DNA of 64,000 bases from Streptomyces coeruleorubidus (GCF_028885415.1 NZ_CP118527.1:2666001-2730000); one strand, 5' to 3'. Counted from the stretch's first letter, positions 53,770-63,116 are shown. Notes: a model not told the origin generated them from the letters alone. Translations and numbers: made by a program.

Positions 53770-53829
53770 AGGGGGAGTTCGAAAATCCCGTGCGGTGCCC
53801 GCGGCGCACGGGACCTTCGAACAGCCCCT
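53770..53829 (+). promoter_or_regulatory. Long structured leader hairpin before the MarP-like gene
   Basis: The left arm at 53770-53794 (AGGGG, GTTCGAA, TCCCGTGCG) pairs with 53805-53829 (CGCACGGGA, TTCGAAC, CCCCT) with two small internal loops and a 10-base top loop. It ends 27 bp before the start codon, so it is probably in the 5' leader. Confidence 0.6.
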
Positions 53830-53856
53830 GGGGGTTCCGAGAGAGAGAAGGCGTGC

Positions 53857-55041
53857 GTGGACCTGCTCGACATCCTGCTGTTGCTGGTCGTCCTGGCCTA
53901 TGCGGCTTCCGGCTACCGGCGCGGGCTGGTGGCCGGCTGTGTGTCGCTGGCGGGCTTCGTGGGCGGTGCGGTCGTCGGCGTGTGGATCCTGCCGTGGGTG
54001 ATGGACCTGGTGCCGCCGGGTACGACGCGCGCGACGGTGGCGGCGGTGTTCACGGTGCTGCTCCCGGCGGTGGTGGGGCACGAGCTGGCGGGGCGCCTCG
54101 CGCTCAGGCTGCGCCGGGAGCTGGACCGGGGGCCGCTGAGGGTGGCGGACGGGATCGGCGGGGCGGTGGCCAACTCGGTCGCGGTCCTGATCGTGGCGTG
54201 GGTGGCCGCGAGTGTCCTGGGCGCCTCCTCGTCGCCGCTGGTCACCTCGGCGATCCGGGACTCGCGGCTGCTCGGCGCGGTGCAGCGGACGATGCCGGAC
54301 ACCACACCGGCCTGGTTCTCTGGGGCCACGTCCGCGCTGACCGAGGCGGGCTTCCCGCAGGTCTTCAACCCGTTCGAGAACGAGTCGACCGCCGAGGTCG
54401 CCGAGCCCTCGGGGGACAGTGTCACGGCGGCCGCCACCAACGCCGCCAAGCTGAGCACGGTCAAGGTCGAGGGCGTCGCGGGCACCCAGGGCCGCGAGGG
54501 CAGCGGCTTCGTGTACGCGCGGGAGCACGTGATGACCAACGCCCACGTCGTGGCGGGCATCGACGAGCCGACCGTGCAGATCGGCGGGGTGGGGCGGACG
54601 TACGAGGCGCGGGTGGTGCTCTTCGACCCGCAGAAGGACGTGGCCGTGCTGTACGTGCCCGGCCTCAAGGCGCCCGTGCTCCGCTTCGACGACGAGGCCC
54701 GGCGCGGCGACTCGGCGGTCGTCGCGGGCTACCCGCAGGACGGCGACCTGAACCTCCAGGCGGCGACGGTCGCGAACCGGGTCCGGGCGACGGGCCAGAA
54801 CATCTACAACGACGACACGGTCACCCGTGAGATCTACTCGATCCGCTCCACCGTCCGCCCCGGCAACTCCGGCGGCCCCCTCCTCACCACGGACGGCCGG
54901 GTCTACGGCGTGGTCTTCGCCCGCTCCACCTCGGACGCCGAGACGGGCTACGTGCTGACGGCGGCCGAGGTCTCCTCCGACGCCCGGAGTGCGGCGAGCG
55001 CGACGGCGCCGGTGGACACGGGCGAGCTGGTCGAGTCGTAG
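53857..55041 (+). CDS. MarP-like membrane serine protease (CvpA domain plus trypsin fold)
   Basis: A 394-residue protein with an N-terminal CvpA-like block of four membrane helices (DLLDILLLLVVLAYAASGYRRGLVAG onward), then an extracellular trypsin-like domain with triad H230 (TNAHVVAG), D261 (KDVAVLYV) and S338 (GNSGGPL). Mycobacterial MarP, of the same layout, is needed for acid resistance and cleaves a wall hydrolase. GTG 53857 follows GAGAGAAGG. The divergent amidase gene is a possible functional partner, by analogy only. Confidence 0.92.
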   Translation: MDLLDILLLLVVLAYAASGYRRGLVAGCVSLAGFVGGAVVGVWILPWVMDLVPPGTTRATVAAVFTVLLPAVVGHELAGRLALRLRRELDRGPLRVADGIGGAVANSVAVLIVAWVAASVLGASSSPLVTSAIRDSRLLGAVQRTMPDTTPAWFSGATSALTEAGFPQVFNPFENESTAEVAEPSGDSVTAAATNAAKLSTVKVEGVAGTQGREGSGFVYAREHVMTNAHVVAGIDEPTVQIGGVGRTYEARVVLFDPQKDVAVLYVPGLKAPVLRFDDEARRGDSAVVAGYPQDGDLNLQAATVANRVRATGQNIYNDDTVTREIYSIRSTVRPGNSGGPLLTTDGRVYGVVFARSTSDAETGYVLTAAEVSSDARSAASATAPVDTGELVES

Positions 55042-55048
55042 CTCCGGC

Positions 55049-55546
55049 TCACAGGGAACGGCCCATCAGCACATCGTCGACGTACGTCCCGTCGAGCAGG
55101 AACTCCTCGGGCAGGACCCCCTCCACCACGAACCCCTCGGCCTCGTAGAGCTTGCGGGCGGGGGTGTTGTGGGCGAGGACGCGCAGGGTGAGGCGGCGGG
55201 CACCACGCCTGCGGGACTCGTCGACGGCGGCCCGGACCAGCGCCCGCCCGACACCCCGGCCGCGCGCCTCCTCCGAGACGGCGAGGCCCTGGATCTGACG
55301 GACGTGCCGGTTGGAGTCGGCCGGCGTCGGGAAGCCGAGACATATGTAGCCCGCCAAGCGGTCACCGAGTTCGGCGACCAGGCAGTCCTCGGGGGCGTGC
55401 CGCTCGCTGAAGAACGGCGGGTGCGGCGGCTGCGGCTCGGGCATCACGGCGTGCAGGTGCGACCACGCGAGGCGGTCCAGCAGGGCCAGTCCTTCGCCGT
55501 CACCGGGGACGGCGGTGCGGATACGGAGTTCGCGGGGCTCGGACAT
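55049..55546 (-). CDS. GNAT-family N-acetyltransferase
   Basis: A 165-residue acetyltransferase with the acetyl-CoA loop QIQGLAVSEEARGRGVGRALVRAAVDESRRRGARRLTLRVLAHNTPARKLYEAEGFVVEG. The N-terminal part (MSEPRELRIRTAVPGDGEGLALLDRLAW) is typical. The substrate is not evident. It converges on the protease gene, only 7 bp apart, with no terminator between them. Confidence 0.9.
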   Translation of the reverse strand: MSEPRELRIRTAVPGDGEGLALLDRLAWSHLHAVMPEPQPPHPPFFSERHAPEDCLVAELGDRLAGYICLGFPTPADSNRHVRQIQGLAVSEEARGRGVGRALVRAAVDESRRRGARRLTLRVLAHNTPARKLYEAEGFVVEGVLPEEFLLDGTYVDDVLMGRSL

Positions 55547-55615
55547 GGCGTCACCCTAAGGTGAAGGCCTGTTGGCGTACGCCGGATTTAGGGCGCCGCC
55601 GGGCAGGATGGGCCC

Positions 55616-56518
55616 ATGGAACGCTCACGAATCGCAGTGGCCGGTGCGTCCGGTCTCATCGGGGGCGCCCTGGTGCGGTCCCTGACCGCGGACGGGCACG
55701 AGGTGGTGCGTCTCGTGCGCCGTACGCCCCGGGCGGCGGAGGAGGTCCGGTGGGATCCCGAGGGCGGGCGCGCGGACGCGGCCGGGCTCGCCGGGTGCGA
55801 CGCGGTGGTGAATCTGGCCGGGGCGGGGGTCGGCAACCGCCGCTGGACGGACGCCTACAAGCAGCGGATCCGCGACAGCAGGGTCAACGGCACGGCGGCG
55901 CTCGCCCGGGCCGTCGCCTCGCTGGACGAGAAGGACCGGCCGCGGGTCTTCGTGAACGGCAGCGCCATCGGCTACTACGGCGAGACCGGGGACCGGACCG
56001 TCGACGAGAGCGCACCCGCGGGCCAGGGCTTCCTGCCGGAGCTGTGCGTGGAGTGGGAGGCCGCCGCCGCACCCGCCCAGGAGGCCGGCGTACGCACGGT
56101 GTTCGCCCGGACCGGGCTGGTCGTGTCCCGCAAGGGCGGTGCGTGGGGGCGGCTGTTCCCGCTGTTCCAGGCGGGGCTCGGCGGGCGGATGGGCGACGGG
56201 CGGCAGTACTGGTCGTTCGTCGCGCTGCACGACGAGGTCGCCGCGATCCGGCATCTCATCGACACCGACGGCCTGTCCGGGCCGTTCAACCTCACCGCGC
56301 CGAACCCCCTGACGAACCGTGAGATCACGGCGGCGATGGGGCGCGTGCTGCACCGTCCGACGCTGTTCGCCGTGCCCGCGCCCGTCCTGCGGACCGTGCT
56401 CGGCGAGATGGCCGGCGATGTGCTCGGCAGCGCCCGGATCCTTCCGACGCGGCTGCTGGAGTCGGGGTTCCGGTTCGCCTTCCCGGAGATCGAGGGGGCG
56501 ATCCGGGCGGCGTTGTGA
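55616..56518 (+). CDS. TIGR01777-family NAD(P)-dependent epimerase-like protein
   Basis: A 300-residue SDR-fold protein (YfcH/SulA-like). It has the nucleotide motif IAVAGASGLIGGALVRSLTADGH, CDAVVNLAGAGVGNRRWTDAYKQRIRDSRVNGT, NGSAIGYYGETGDRTVDESAP, and a C-terminal DUF1731-like part (ITAAMGRVLHRPTLFAVPAPVLRTVLGEMA). The family is widespread and its reaction is not established. ATG 55616 is the first codon of the fold. Confidence 0.9.
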   Translation: MERSRIAVAGASGLIGGALVRSLTADGHEVVRLVRRTPRAAEEVRWDPEGGRADAAGLAGCDAVVNLAGAGVGNRRWTDAYKQRIRDSRVNGTAALARAVASLDEKDRPRVFVNGSAIGYYGETGDRTVDESAPAGQGFLPELCVEWEAAAAPAQEAGVRTVFARTGLVVSRKGGAWGRLFPLFQAGLGGRMGDGRQYWSFVALHDEVAAIRHLIDTDGLSGPFNLTAPNPLTNREITAAMGRVLHRPTLFAVPAPVLRTVLGEMAGDVLGSARILPTRLLESGFRFAFPEIEGAIRAAL

Positions 56519-56770
56519 CGGGCCCGGAGACAAGGGGCGCCGACGCGCCCACCGACCATTCCGAGACAGCCCTTCGCGCCGCACACCAGTCCCTTGTGAC
56601 CACTTCACGCCCACAAGGCATCCGTATGCGACCGTCGTGCGACCGTGCCCTGTCGATGCGCGACTCCCGCTGACCGATCACGGTCCTACCCTCGACCAGA
56701 ACTCGCGTATCCCTGGGGCCTGTTGAGGGCATGACGTCTCCAGCGCCCGCGCAACCTCGAGGAGGGGCAC

Positions 56771-58177
56771 GTGCTTGAGCCCGCTTACCAGGCGGACGTG
56801 GTCGTCGTGGGGGCCGGGGTCGCCGGACTCTCGGCCGCGCACCGGCTGACCAGTGCCGGAGTGACGACCATGGTCCTGGAGGCCGCCCACGGGGTCGGCG
56901 GCCGCATGGCGACGGAGAAGGTCGACGGCTTCCGGCTCGACAGAATCGGCCAGTTGCTGTCCACGGCGTACCCGGAACTACGGCTGACACCCGGCCTCGG
57001 CGGGCTCGCGCTGCGCCCCTTCGCGCCCGGGGTCCTGCTGCACGGCGACGGACGCCACCATCGCGCGGGCGTCCAGACGGGCGCAGGGGGCGCACGGGGC
57101 GCACTGCACGCGGTGCGCGCCCTGGCGAGCGCCCCCCGGTCGCCGTCCGCGCCCAGGCCGCCCAGGAGGCCGGCGGCGGTGCCCGGCCGGCAGGTCTCCG
57201 TGCCCCGGAGCCGGTCCGGTGCCCCGCTCGGCACGGCCGTCGACCAGGCCCGTCTGGGGGCCGCCCTGACCCGGCTGGCGGGCACACCGGCAAAACGGCT
57301 GCTGGCCCGCCCGGAACTGCCCGCCGGTGAGGCGCTGGCGGCCCGCGGGCTGCCCGCCCGGACGATCGACGGCTTCCTGCGTCCGCTGCTCGCCGCCCTG
57401 CTGTGCGACCCGGACCTGACGACGTCCAGCCGGTGCGCGGACCTCGCGCTGCGCGCCTTCGCGAGCGGCCGGCTGTGCCTGCCGGAGGGCGGCGCGGAGG
57501 CCCTGCCGGAGCTGCTCGCGGGCACGCTGCCGCCGGGCACCGTGCACACCGGCGTGCGCGTCACCTCCGTCTCCACGACCTCGGTGACCACCGCCGAGCA
57601 CGGTGAGATCCGCTGCCGGGCGGTGCTGGTGGCGACGGACGCGAGGGCGGCGGCCGAGCTGCTGCCCGGCTTGCGGGTGCCGGAGTTTCATCCGGTGACG
57701 GTGGTGCATCACACCACCGACGAGCCGCCGGAGACGGGGGCGTCGCTCCTGCTGGACGCGGACCTGGGCGGGCCGGTCGCGCATACGGCTGTGGTCAGCC
57801 GGGTCGACCCGTCCCGTGCTCCGGCGGGGCGGGCGCTGGTGTCCTCGACGGTGCTGGGGCGGCCGCCGGGGGATGTCGACACGGCTGTGCGGATGCATCT
57901 GGCGCGGTTGTACGGGGTGTCGACGGCTCGGTGGGAGACGTTGGCCGTGCATCACACGGCGCAGGCCGTGCCGGCGATGCGGCCGCCGCATGATCTGCGG
58001 CGGCCGGTGCGGTTGCTTGCGGGGCTGTACGTGTGCGGGGATCACCGGGACACCAGTACTGTCCAGGGCGCTCTGCACTCTGGGCATCGTGCATCCGCGG
58101 CGATCTTGGCGGACTTGGGGGCGGGGCGGTCGATGCATGTTGCCGATCCGCTGCCGACTGTGCCGAGGGCCGCGTAG
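56771..58177 (+). CDS. FAD-dependent amine-oxidase-like oxidoreductase
   Basis: A 468-residue flavoprotein: FAD motif VVVVGAGVAGLSAAHRLTSAGVTTMVLEAAHGVGGRMAT (GxGxxG and GGR), LCLPEGGAEALPELLAGTL, and a C-terminal FAD-binding end LYVCGDHRDTSTVQGALHSGHRAS. An Arg/Pro/Ala-rich stretch near residues 120-160 is unusual. It belongs with NAD(P)/FAD oxidoreductases of the amine oxidase or phytoene-desaturase superfamily. Substrate unknown. GTG 56771 follows GGAGGGG. The 252-bp gap upstream shows nothing distinctive. Confidence 0.87.
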   Translation: MLEPAYQADVVVVGAGVAGLSAAHRLTSAGVTTMVLEAAHGVGGRMATEKVDGFRLDRIGQLLSTAYPELRLTPGLGGLALRPFAPGVLLHGDGRHHRAGVQTGAGGARGALHAVRALASAPRSPSAPRPPRRPAAVPGRQVSVPRSRSGAPLGTAVDQARLGAALTRLAGTPAKRLLARPELPAGEALAARGLPARTIDGFLRPLLAALLCDPDLTTSSRCADLALRAFASGRLCLPEGGAEALPELLAGTLPPGTVHTGVRVTSVSTTSVTTAEHGEIRCRAVLVATDARAAAELLPGLRVPEFHPVTVVHHTTDEPPETGASLLLDADLGGPVAHTAVVSRVDPSRAPAGRALVSSTVLGRPPGDVDTAVRMHLARLYGVSTARWETLAVHHTAQAVPAMRPPHDLRRPVRLLAGLYVCGDHRDTSTVQGALHSGHRASAAILADLGAGRSMHVADPLPTVPRAA

Positions 58178-58208
58178 GTGGTTCGCCGGGTGCGGGTGCG
58201 TTGTGGTT

Positions 58209-58257
58209 GTCCGCGCCCACGCGGCGGAGCCGCACATCGACACAGCCCCGCGCCCCT
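58209..58257 (+). repeat. Intergenic repeat, form B
   Basis: The second B copy: GTCCGCGCCCACGCGGCGGA, GCCGCACATCGACACAG, then CCCCGCGCCCCT. It lies between convergent gene ends (58177 and 58266) and carries a GCGGC/GCCGC hairpin. Confidence 0.85.
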
Positions 58258-58265
58258 GGGTTCCT

Positions 58266-59738
58266 TCACCCAAGGGCCGCTACTTTGTCGCGGTAGGTCC
58301 GCACGGGAGCCGCGTCCTTGTACGGCTCCAGCCTGCGCTCGAAGTCCCTCACGTACTCCACCGCCCGCACCGAGCGCATCTCCGCCGCCTGGCCCGCCGC
58401 CTCCGCGGCCAGTTGGCAGGCCTGGTCGAGTTCGCCGAGGCCGAGGCGGGCGGTGGCGAGGACGACGCGGCAGAACAGGCGACTGCGGGCGTAGGACGGG
58501 GCTCGGAGCTGGAGTGAGCGTTCCGCGTGCTGGGCGGCGGCGCGGAACTGCTGAAGGTCCCGGTGGCAGTGCCCGAACTCGTCGGCGAGCTGCGCCTCGT
58601 CGAAGAACTTCGCCCAGTGCGGGACGTCGTCCCCGGGCCGGGCCGTCTCCAGGGCGCGCTCGGCGCGGACCAGTGCGGCCGTGCAGGCCCGCACCTCGCC
58701 GAGCACGCCGTGCCCGCGTGCCTCGGAGGCGTGCAGCAGCGCCTGTACGACGGGGGGCGCCGAGGTGCCGACGCCCTGCTGCGCCACGCGCGCGAGCTGC
58801 ACGGCCTCCCGCCCGTGCCCGAGGTAGACGGCCTGCCGGCTCATGGTGACCAGCACGTACGCCCCGTACGCCCGGTCCCCGGCCGCCTGGGCGAGCCGGA
58901 GCGCCTGCACGAAGTAGCGCTGGGCGAGGCCGTGCGCGGCGATGTCGTACGACGTCCAGCCCGCGAGCCGGGTCAGGTCGGCGGCGGCGGCGAACAGCCG
59001 GCGGCCGGTCTGCTCGCCGTAGGTGCCGCGCAGCATGGGCTCGCACTCGTGCTCCAGATACCGCACGAGGGCCTGGCGGGCGTGACCGCCGCCGTAGGCG
59101 TCGTCGAGGGTGCGGAACAGCTCGCCGACCGAGCGCAGGGCGGCGATGTCGCCGGCGGTCACCTTCTGGCCGGGTCCGCGTTCGACCTGCCCGCGCTGGC
59201 GGGGCAGGGACGGCACGCCCGGCTCGGCCGGGGGCCGCAGGGCGGCGCGGCCCTGGGCCGGGATGCGGGCCGCGGGCGGCTCACCGCGGGCCACCTTCTC
59301 GTCGGCCCGCCCGATCAGCCAGTCCCGGCTCGGTACGACGAGCCCGGCCGGCGTGAAGGCGATCTTGCGCAGTTCGGCGTGGCTGCCGGAGTCCTTGCGC
59401 CACAGCCCGCTGACGATGTCGATGGCCTCCTCGGGGGTGGCGGCGAACTCCAGCCCCGCGTAGACGGGCGCGCAGGCGTCCAGGCCGAGGTCCTGGGCGG
59501 TGAGTCGCCGGCCCAGGCGCCGGGTGAAGACCTCTGCGATCAGCGCGGGCGTGGTACCCCTGGGCTGCTGGCCGCGCAGCCACCGGGTGACGGATGTCTT
59601 GTCGTATCTCAGATCGAGCCCGTGTTCGAGACCGAGCTGGTCCACGCGACGGGCGAGACCCGCGTTGGAGAACCCCGCTTCTGCGATGAGCGCGGCGAGC
59701 TGTCGGTTGGGGGTGCGCTGCGCGGGTCGTTCCGTCAT
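58266..59738 (-). CDS. NsdA-like regulator with HTH and TPR-type repeats
   Basis: A 490-residue protein. The N-terminus (LAALIAEAGFSNAGLARRVDQLGLEHGLDLRYDKTSVTRWLRGQQPRGTTPALIAEVFTRRLGR) is an XRE-like HTH, followed by a central linker and helical TPR-type repeats (about 190-480, for example AYGAYVLVTMSRQAVYLGHGREAVQLARVA). Related Streptomyces proteins control development and antibiotic production. ATG 59738; GGAG lies 12 bases upstream. It is divergent from lipB. The actual targets are unknown. Confidence 0.85.
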   Translation of the reverse strand: MTERPAQRTPNRQLAALIAEAGFSNAGLARRVDQLGLEHGLDLRYDKTSVTRWLRGQQPRGTTPALIAEVFTRRLGRRLTAQDLGLDACAPVYAGLEFAATPEEAIDIVSGLWRKDSGSHAELRKIAFTPAGLVVPSRDWLIGRADEKVARGEPPAARIPAQGRAALRPPAEPGVPSLPRQRGQVERGPGQKVTAGDIAALRSVGELFRTLDDAYGGGHARQALVRYLEHECEPMLRGTYGEQTGRRLFAAAADLTRLAGWTSYDIAAHGLAQRYFVQALRLAQAAGDRAYGAYVLVTMSRQAVYLGHGREAVQLARVAQQGVGTSAPPVVQALLHASEARGHGVLGEVRACTAALVRAERALETARPGDDVPHWAKFFDEAQLADEFGHCHRDLQQFRAAAQHAERSLQLRAPSYARSRLFCRVVLATARLGLGELDQACQLAAEAAGQAAEMRSVRAVEYVRDFERRLEPYKDAAPVRTYRDKVAALG

Positions 59739-59976
59739 GGTGCGGTGCGGTCTCCTGCCTTCCGGTGTGGGTGATCTGCCGGATTGCCTGTGAGCAGGCC
59801 TTATGGCTTGCCGGACGGCGCGAATGTAGCGGAGAGTAAACACCCCATCACACATTTTCCCGGACATTCATCCGATCGTGTGAGGATTGGCCCCAGGACT
59901 GACGCGTCCGGGCCGGACGTACAGTGGCTTGGGCGCGATACGTGCCTGACACACCCGTCCGAGGGAGGCGCTTGCC

Positions 59977-60777
59977 GTGAGTGAGTTGCGGTTCGTCCGC
60001 ATGGGGTTCGGTGACGAGGCCGTCGAGTACCAGGAGGCGTGGGACGAGCAGCGCCGGGTGCACGCGGCGCGCTTCGCGGACGAGGTCCCCGACACCGTGC
60101 TGCTTCTGGAGCACCCCCCTGTCTACACGGCGGGGCGGCGCACGGCGGACAACGAGCGGCCCCTCGACGGCACGCCGGTCATCGACGTGGACCGCGGCGG
60201 CAAGATCACCTGGCACGGCCCCGGCCAGCTGGTGGGCTACCCGATCCAGAAGCTCCCGCGCCCGGTGGACGTCGTGGCCCACGTACGCCGCCTCGAAGAG
60301 GCCCTGATCCGCACCTGCGCGGAGTTCGGCCTGGAGACCACCCGGGTCGAGGGCCGCAGCGGGGTGTGGGTGCTGGGCGACCCGGTCGAGCAGCGCCCCG
60401 CGCTCGGCGGTCTGGCCCTGGACTTCGACCCCCGTCTGCACGACGAGGAGTTCGACCCGCGCCTGAACGGCCCGGAGTACGCGCCGTCCAACGCGGGGCA
60501 GCGCCGGGAGGACCGCAAGATCGGCGCGATCGGCATCCGCGTGGCCAAGGGCGTCACCATGCACGGCTTCGCGCTCAACGTGAACCCGGACAACAAGTGG
60601 TTCGACCGGATCATCCCGTGCGGCATCCGTGACGCGGGTGTCGCCTCCCTGGCGAACGAACTGGGCCGCGACGTGACGATCGAGGAGGTCCTGCCGGTCG
60701 CCGAGCGCCACTTGCGGGACGTCCTGGAGAACGCCGAGCTGAAGCCGCGGGAGATCGAGCAGACTCCGGCGGCATAA
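59977..60777 (+). CDS. lipB: Octanoyl-[carrier protein]:protein octanoyltransferase
   Basis: Moves octanoyl from acyl carrier protein to E2 lipoyl domains. The 266 residues show [32 protein letters not shown], the [24 protein letters not shown]ys region and the catalytic Cys in [20 protein letters not shown] 59977. It is followed by lipA after 94 bp. Substrates include the E2 lipoyl domains encoded at 45203. Confidence 0.96.
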   Translation: MSELRFVRMGFGDEAVEYQEAWDEQRRVHAARFADEVPDTVLLLEHPPVYTAGRRTADNERPLDGTPVIDVDRGGKITWHGPGQLVGYPIQKLPRPVDVVAHVRRLEEALIRTCAEFGLETTRVEGRSGVWVLGDPVEQRPALGGLALDFDPRLHDEEFDPRLNGPEYAPSNAGQRREDRKIGAIGIRVAKGVTMHGFALNVNPDNKWFDRIIPCGIRDAGVASLANELGRDVTIEEVLPVAERHLRDVLENAELKPREIEQTPAA

Positions 60778-60871
60778 AACCGCGCGTGGAGGGGCTAGCA
60801 CCCACACAGGCATTCAAATCAACGGGCGTACTCTTGAGGGCGCCGAAGAATCAATCGCTAGGGAGCCGGTC

Positions 60872-61837
60872 GTGTCCGCAGTCGCACCCGACGGACGCAA
60901 GATGCTGCGCCTGGAGGTCCGCAACAGCCAGACCCCCATCGAGCGCAAGCCCGAGTGGATCAAGACCCGGGCGAAAATGGGCCCCGAGTACACCAAGATG
61001 CAGAACCTCGTGAAGAGCGAGGGCCTGCACACGGTCTGCCAGGAAGCCGGCTGCCCCAACATCTACGAGTGCTGGGAGGACCGCGAGGCGACCTTCCTCA
61101 TCGGCGGCGACCAGTGCACCCGGCGCTGCGACTTCTGCCAGATCGACACCGGCAAGCCCGAGGCGCTCGACCGCGACGAGCCCCGCCGCGTGGGTGAGTC
61201 CGTGGTCACCATGGACCTGAACTACGCCACGATCACCGGCGTCGCCCGCGACGACCTGGAGGACGGCGGCGCCTGGCTGTACGCGGAGACGGTCCGCCAG
61301 ATCCACCAGCAGACGGCGGACCGCGAGGCCGGCCGGACGAAGGTCGAGCTGCTCGCGCCCGACTTCAACGCCGTCCCGGAGCAGCTGGAGGAGGTCTTCT
61401 CCTCCCGCCCCGAGGTCTTCGCGCACAACGTCGAGACGGTCCCGCGGATCTTCAAGCGGATCCGCCCCGGCTTCCGCTACGAGCGTTCCCTGAAGGTCCT
61501 CACCGAGGCCCGCGACTACGGCCTCGTCACCAAGTCGAACCTCATCCTCGGCATGGGCGAGACCCGCGAGGAGGTCAGCGACGCGCTGAAGCAGCTGCAC
61601 CATGCGGGCTGCGAGCTGGTCACCATCACGCAGTACCTGCGGCCCTCCGTGCGCCACCACCCGGTGGAGCGCTGGGTCAAGCCCCACGAGTTCGTGGAGC
61701 TCAAGGAGGAGGCCGAGCAGATCGGTTTCTCCGGTGTGATGTCGGGCCCGCTGGTGCGGTCCTCGTACCGCGCCGGGCGGCTCTACCAGATGGCCATGGA
61801 GCAGCGGGACGCGCGCATCGCGGCCCAGGCCGTCTGA
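60872..61837 (+). CDS. lipA: Lipoyl synthase (radical SAM)
   Basis: Inserts two sulfurs into the octanoyl chain on E2 and GcvH. The 321 residues carry the auxiliary cluster cysteines in [13 protein letters not shown], the radical-[13 protein letters not shown] motif (CX3CX2C), [19 protein letters not shown], and the C-terminal RSSYRAG cluster serine. GTG 60872 follows GGGAGCC. The 94-bp gap from lipB has a possible -10 (TACTCT), so lipA may also have its own promoter. Confidence 0.97.
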   Translation: MSAVAPDGRKMLRLEVRNSQTPIERKPEWIKTRAKMGPEYTKMQNLVKSEGLHTVCQEAGCPNIYECWEDREATFLIGGDQCTRRCDFCQIDTGKPEALDRDEPRRVGESVVTMDLNYATITGVARDDLEDGGAWLYAETVRQIHQQTADREAGRTKVELLAPDFNAVPEQLEEVFSSRPEVFAHNVETVPRIFKRIRPGFRYERSLKVLTEARDYGLVTKSNLILGMGETREEVSDALKQLHHAGCELVTITQYLRPSVRHHPVERWVKPHEFVELKEEAEQIGFSGVMSGPLVRSSYRAGRLYQMAMEQRDARIAAQAV

Positions 61838-61898
61838 CGAACCGTCACCGCCCTTCCCGCCAACGGGCGAGACAAGCGTGTGAATTCGCGCACAAGAC

Positions 61899-61974
61899 GC
61901 TACCCGCCGGTAGCGACCGATATGACGCGGTCCTGACCGTCCTCGCAGATGAGGGCACATGTCAGGACCGCGTC
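61899..61974 (+). terminator. Two hairpins downstream of lipA
   Basis: GCTACC-CGCC-GGTAGC at 61899-61914, then a perfect 14-bp stem GACGCGGTCCTGAC (61924-61937) with 61961-61974 enclosing a 23-base loop that holds a CCTC/GAGG inner hairpin. They lie 60-140 bp past lipA and are probable terminators or RNA structure. Confidence 0.6.
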
Positions 61975-62011
61975 GGCGTTCCACCGCTCCCCGCCAGGGC
62001 TTCATGGGTGT

Positions 62012-62040
62012 TTGACCGGTCGGTCATGCCCTGGTAACAC
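62012..62040 (+). promoter_or_regulatory. Promoter with overlapping TGACC/GGTCA palindrome
   Basis: TTGACC (62012-62017) and TAACAC (62035-62040) are 17 bp apart, close to the vegetative consensus. The -35 lies inside TGACCGGTCGGTCA (62013-62026), a TetR-like operator shape. It drives the small gene at 62099. Confidence 0.6.
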
Positions 62041-62098
62041 CAATCAGTGACGCTGGACTCACAGCACGTACACCCGCTCCCGAGGGGGGACCTCACCC

Positions 62099-62311
62099 AT
62101 GCAGGCCGCGCCCGTTCGCGCCACCGCGATTCCGTCCTTCACCACCGCCCTGCGTGCCGTCGAGTCGCTGCTGCTCAGCAGCGGTCAGCGCACCGCCCGC
62201 CGCAATGCCTGGACCTCCGTGCTGGAGGACCGCCGTCGCGCCAAGGACCGGGTCGAGGCGCAGCGCGTCCTCGACCAGTCCGTCTCCCAGTCACTCTCCG
62301 TCCGCCCCTGA
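62099..62311 (+). CDS. Small conserved hypothetical protein, 70 aa
   Basis: MQAAPVRATAIPSFTTALRAVESLLLSSGQRTARRNAWTSVLEDRRRAKDRVEAQRVLDQSVSQ... is a basic, probably helical protein (residues 35-65 charged, coiled-coil-like) with no signal. GAGGGGGGACC precedes the ATG. It has its own good promoter and lies between lipA and the DUF4191 gene. Function unknown. Confidence 0.75.
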   Translation: MQAAPVRATAIPSFTTALRAVESLLLSSGQRTARRNAWTSVLEDRRRAKDRVEAQRVLDQSVSQSLSVRP

Positions 62312-62389
62312 GGCCCGCCTCCCCTCCCCCGCGAGCTCCCGCGGACACTGCCGTCGTAGGCGCTTGTGGGGCCACGTAGACTTCGTGGC

Positions 62390-63094
62390 ATGGCGAGGAA
62401 GGAAACCGCAGCGGACGCTGCGAACCCCGGGCGACTGAAGCAGATCGCCCTGACCTACAAGATGACCCGCAGGGCCGACAAGAAGATCGGTCTTGTACTC
62501 GCGGCAGTCGGAATCGTCACCTTCGGTGTCTTCCTCGCGATCGGTTTCTTGATCGGTCACCCCATCTATGCCGGCATCCTGGGCCTCCTGCTCGCCTTCC
62601 TCGCGACGGCGATCGTGTTCGGGCGCCGGGCCGAGCGGGCCGCCTTCGGGCAGATGGAGGGCCAGCCCGGTGCCGCGGCGGCGGTGCTCGACAACATCGG
62701 CCGGGGGTGGACGACGGCCCCCGCGGTGGCGATGAACCGCAACCAGGACGTGGTGCACCGCGCGGTCGGCAAGGCCGGCATCGTGCTGGTCGCCGAGGGC
62801 AACCCGAACCGGGTGAAGTCCCTGCTCGCCGCCGAGAAGAAGAAGATGAACCGCATCGTCGCGGACGTCCCGGTGCACGACCTGGTCGTGGGCACGGGCG
62901 AGGGCCAGGTCGAGCTGAAGAAGCTGCGCACGACGATGCTGAAGCTGCCGCGCGTGCTGACCGGCCCGCAGGTCACCGCCACCAACGACCGGCTGCGTGC
63001 CCTGGGCGACCTGATGAGCAACATGCCGCTGCCCAAGGGGCCGATGCCGAAGGGCATGCGGATGCCGAAGGGCGGTGGGCCGAAGGCCCGCTGA
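62390..63094 (+). CDS. DUF4191 membrane protein
   Basis: A 234-residue protein with a basic start (MARKETAADAANPGRLKQIALTYKMTRRADKKIG), two membrane helices (LVLAAVGIVTFGVFLAIGFLIG and YAGILGLLLAFLATAIVFG) and a cytosolic domain (AGIVLVAEGNPNRVKSLLAAEKKKMNRIVADVPVHDLVVG). It ends in a Pro/Lys/Gly/Met tail (MPLPKGPMPKGMRMPKGG). This fits actinobacterial DUF4191. The ATG at 62390 is chosen over the in-frame ATG at 62366. Confidence 0.87.
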   Translation: MARKETAADAANPGRLKQIALTYKMTRRADKKIGLVLAAVGIVTFGVFLAIGFLIGHPIYAGILGLLLAFLATAIVFGRRAERAAFGQMEGQPGAAAAVLDNIGRGWTTAPAVAMNRNQDVVHRAVGKAGIVLVAEGNPNRVKSLLAAEKKKMNRIVADVPVHDLVVGTGEGQVELKKLRTTMLKLPRVLTGPQVTATNDRLRALGDLMSNMPLPKGPMPKGMRMPKGGGPKAR

Positions 63095-63116
63095 CAACCC
63101 GCACACCACGTGAAGA

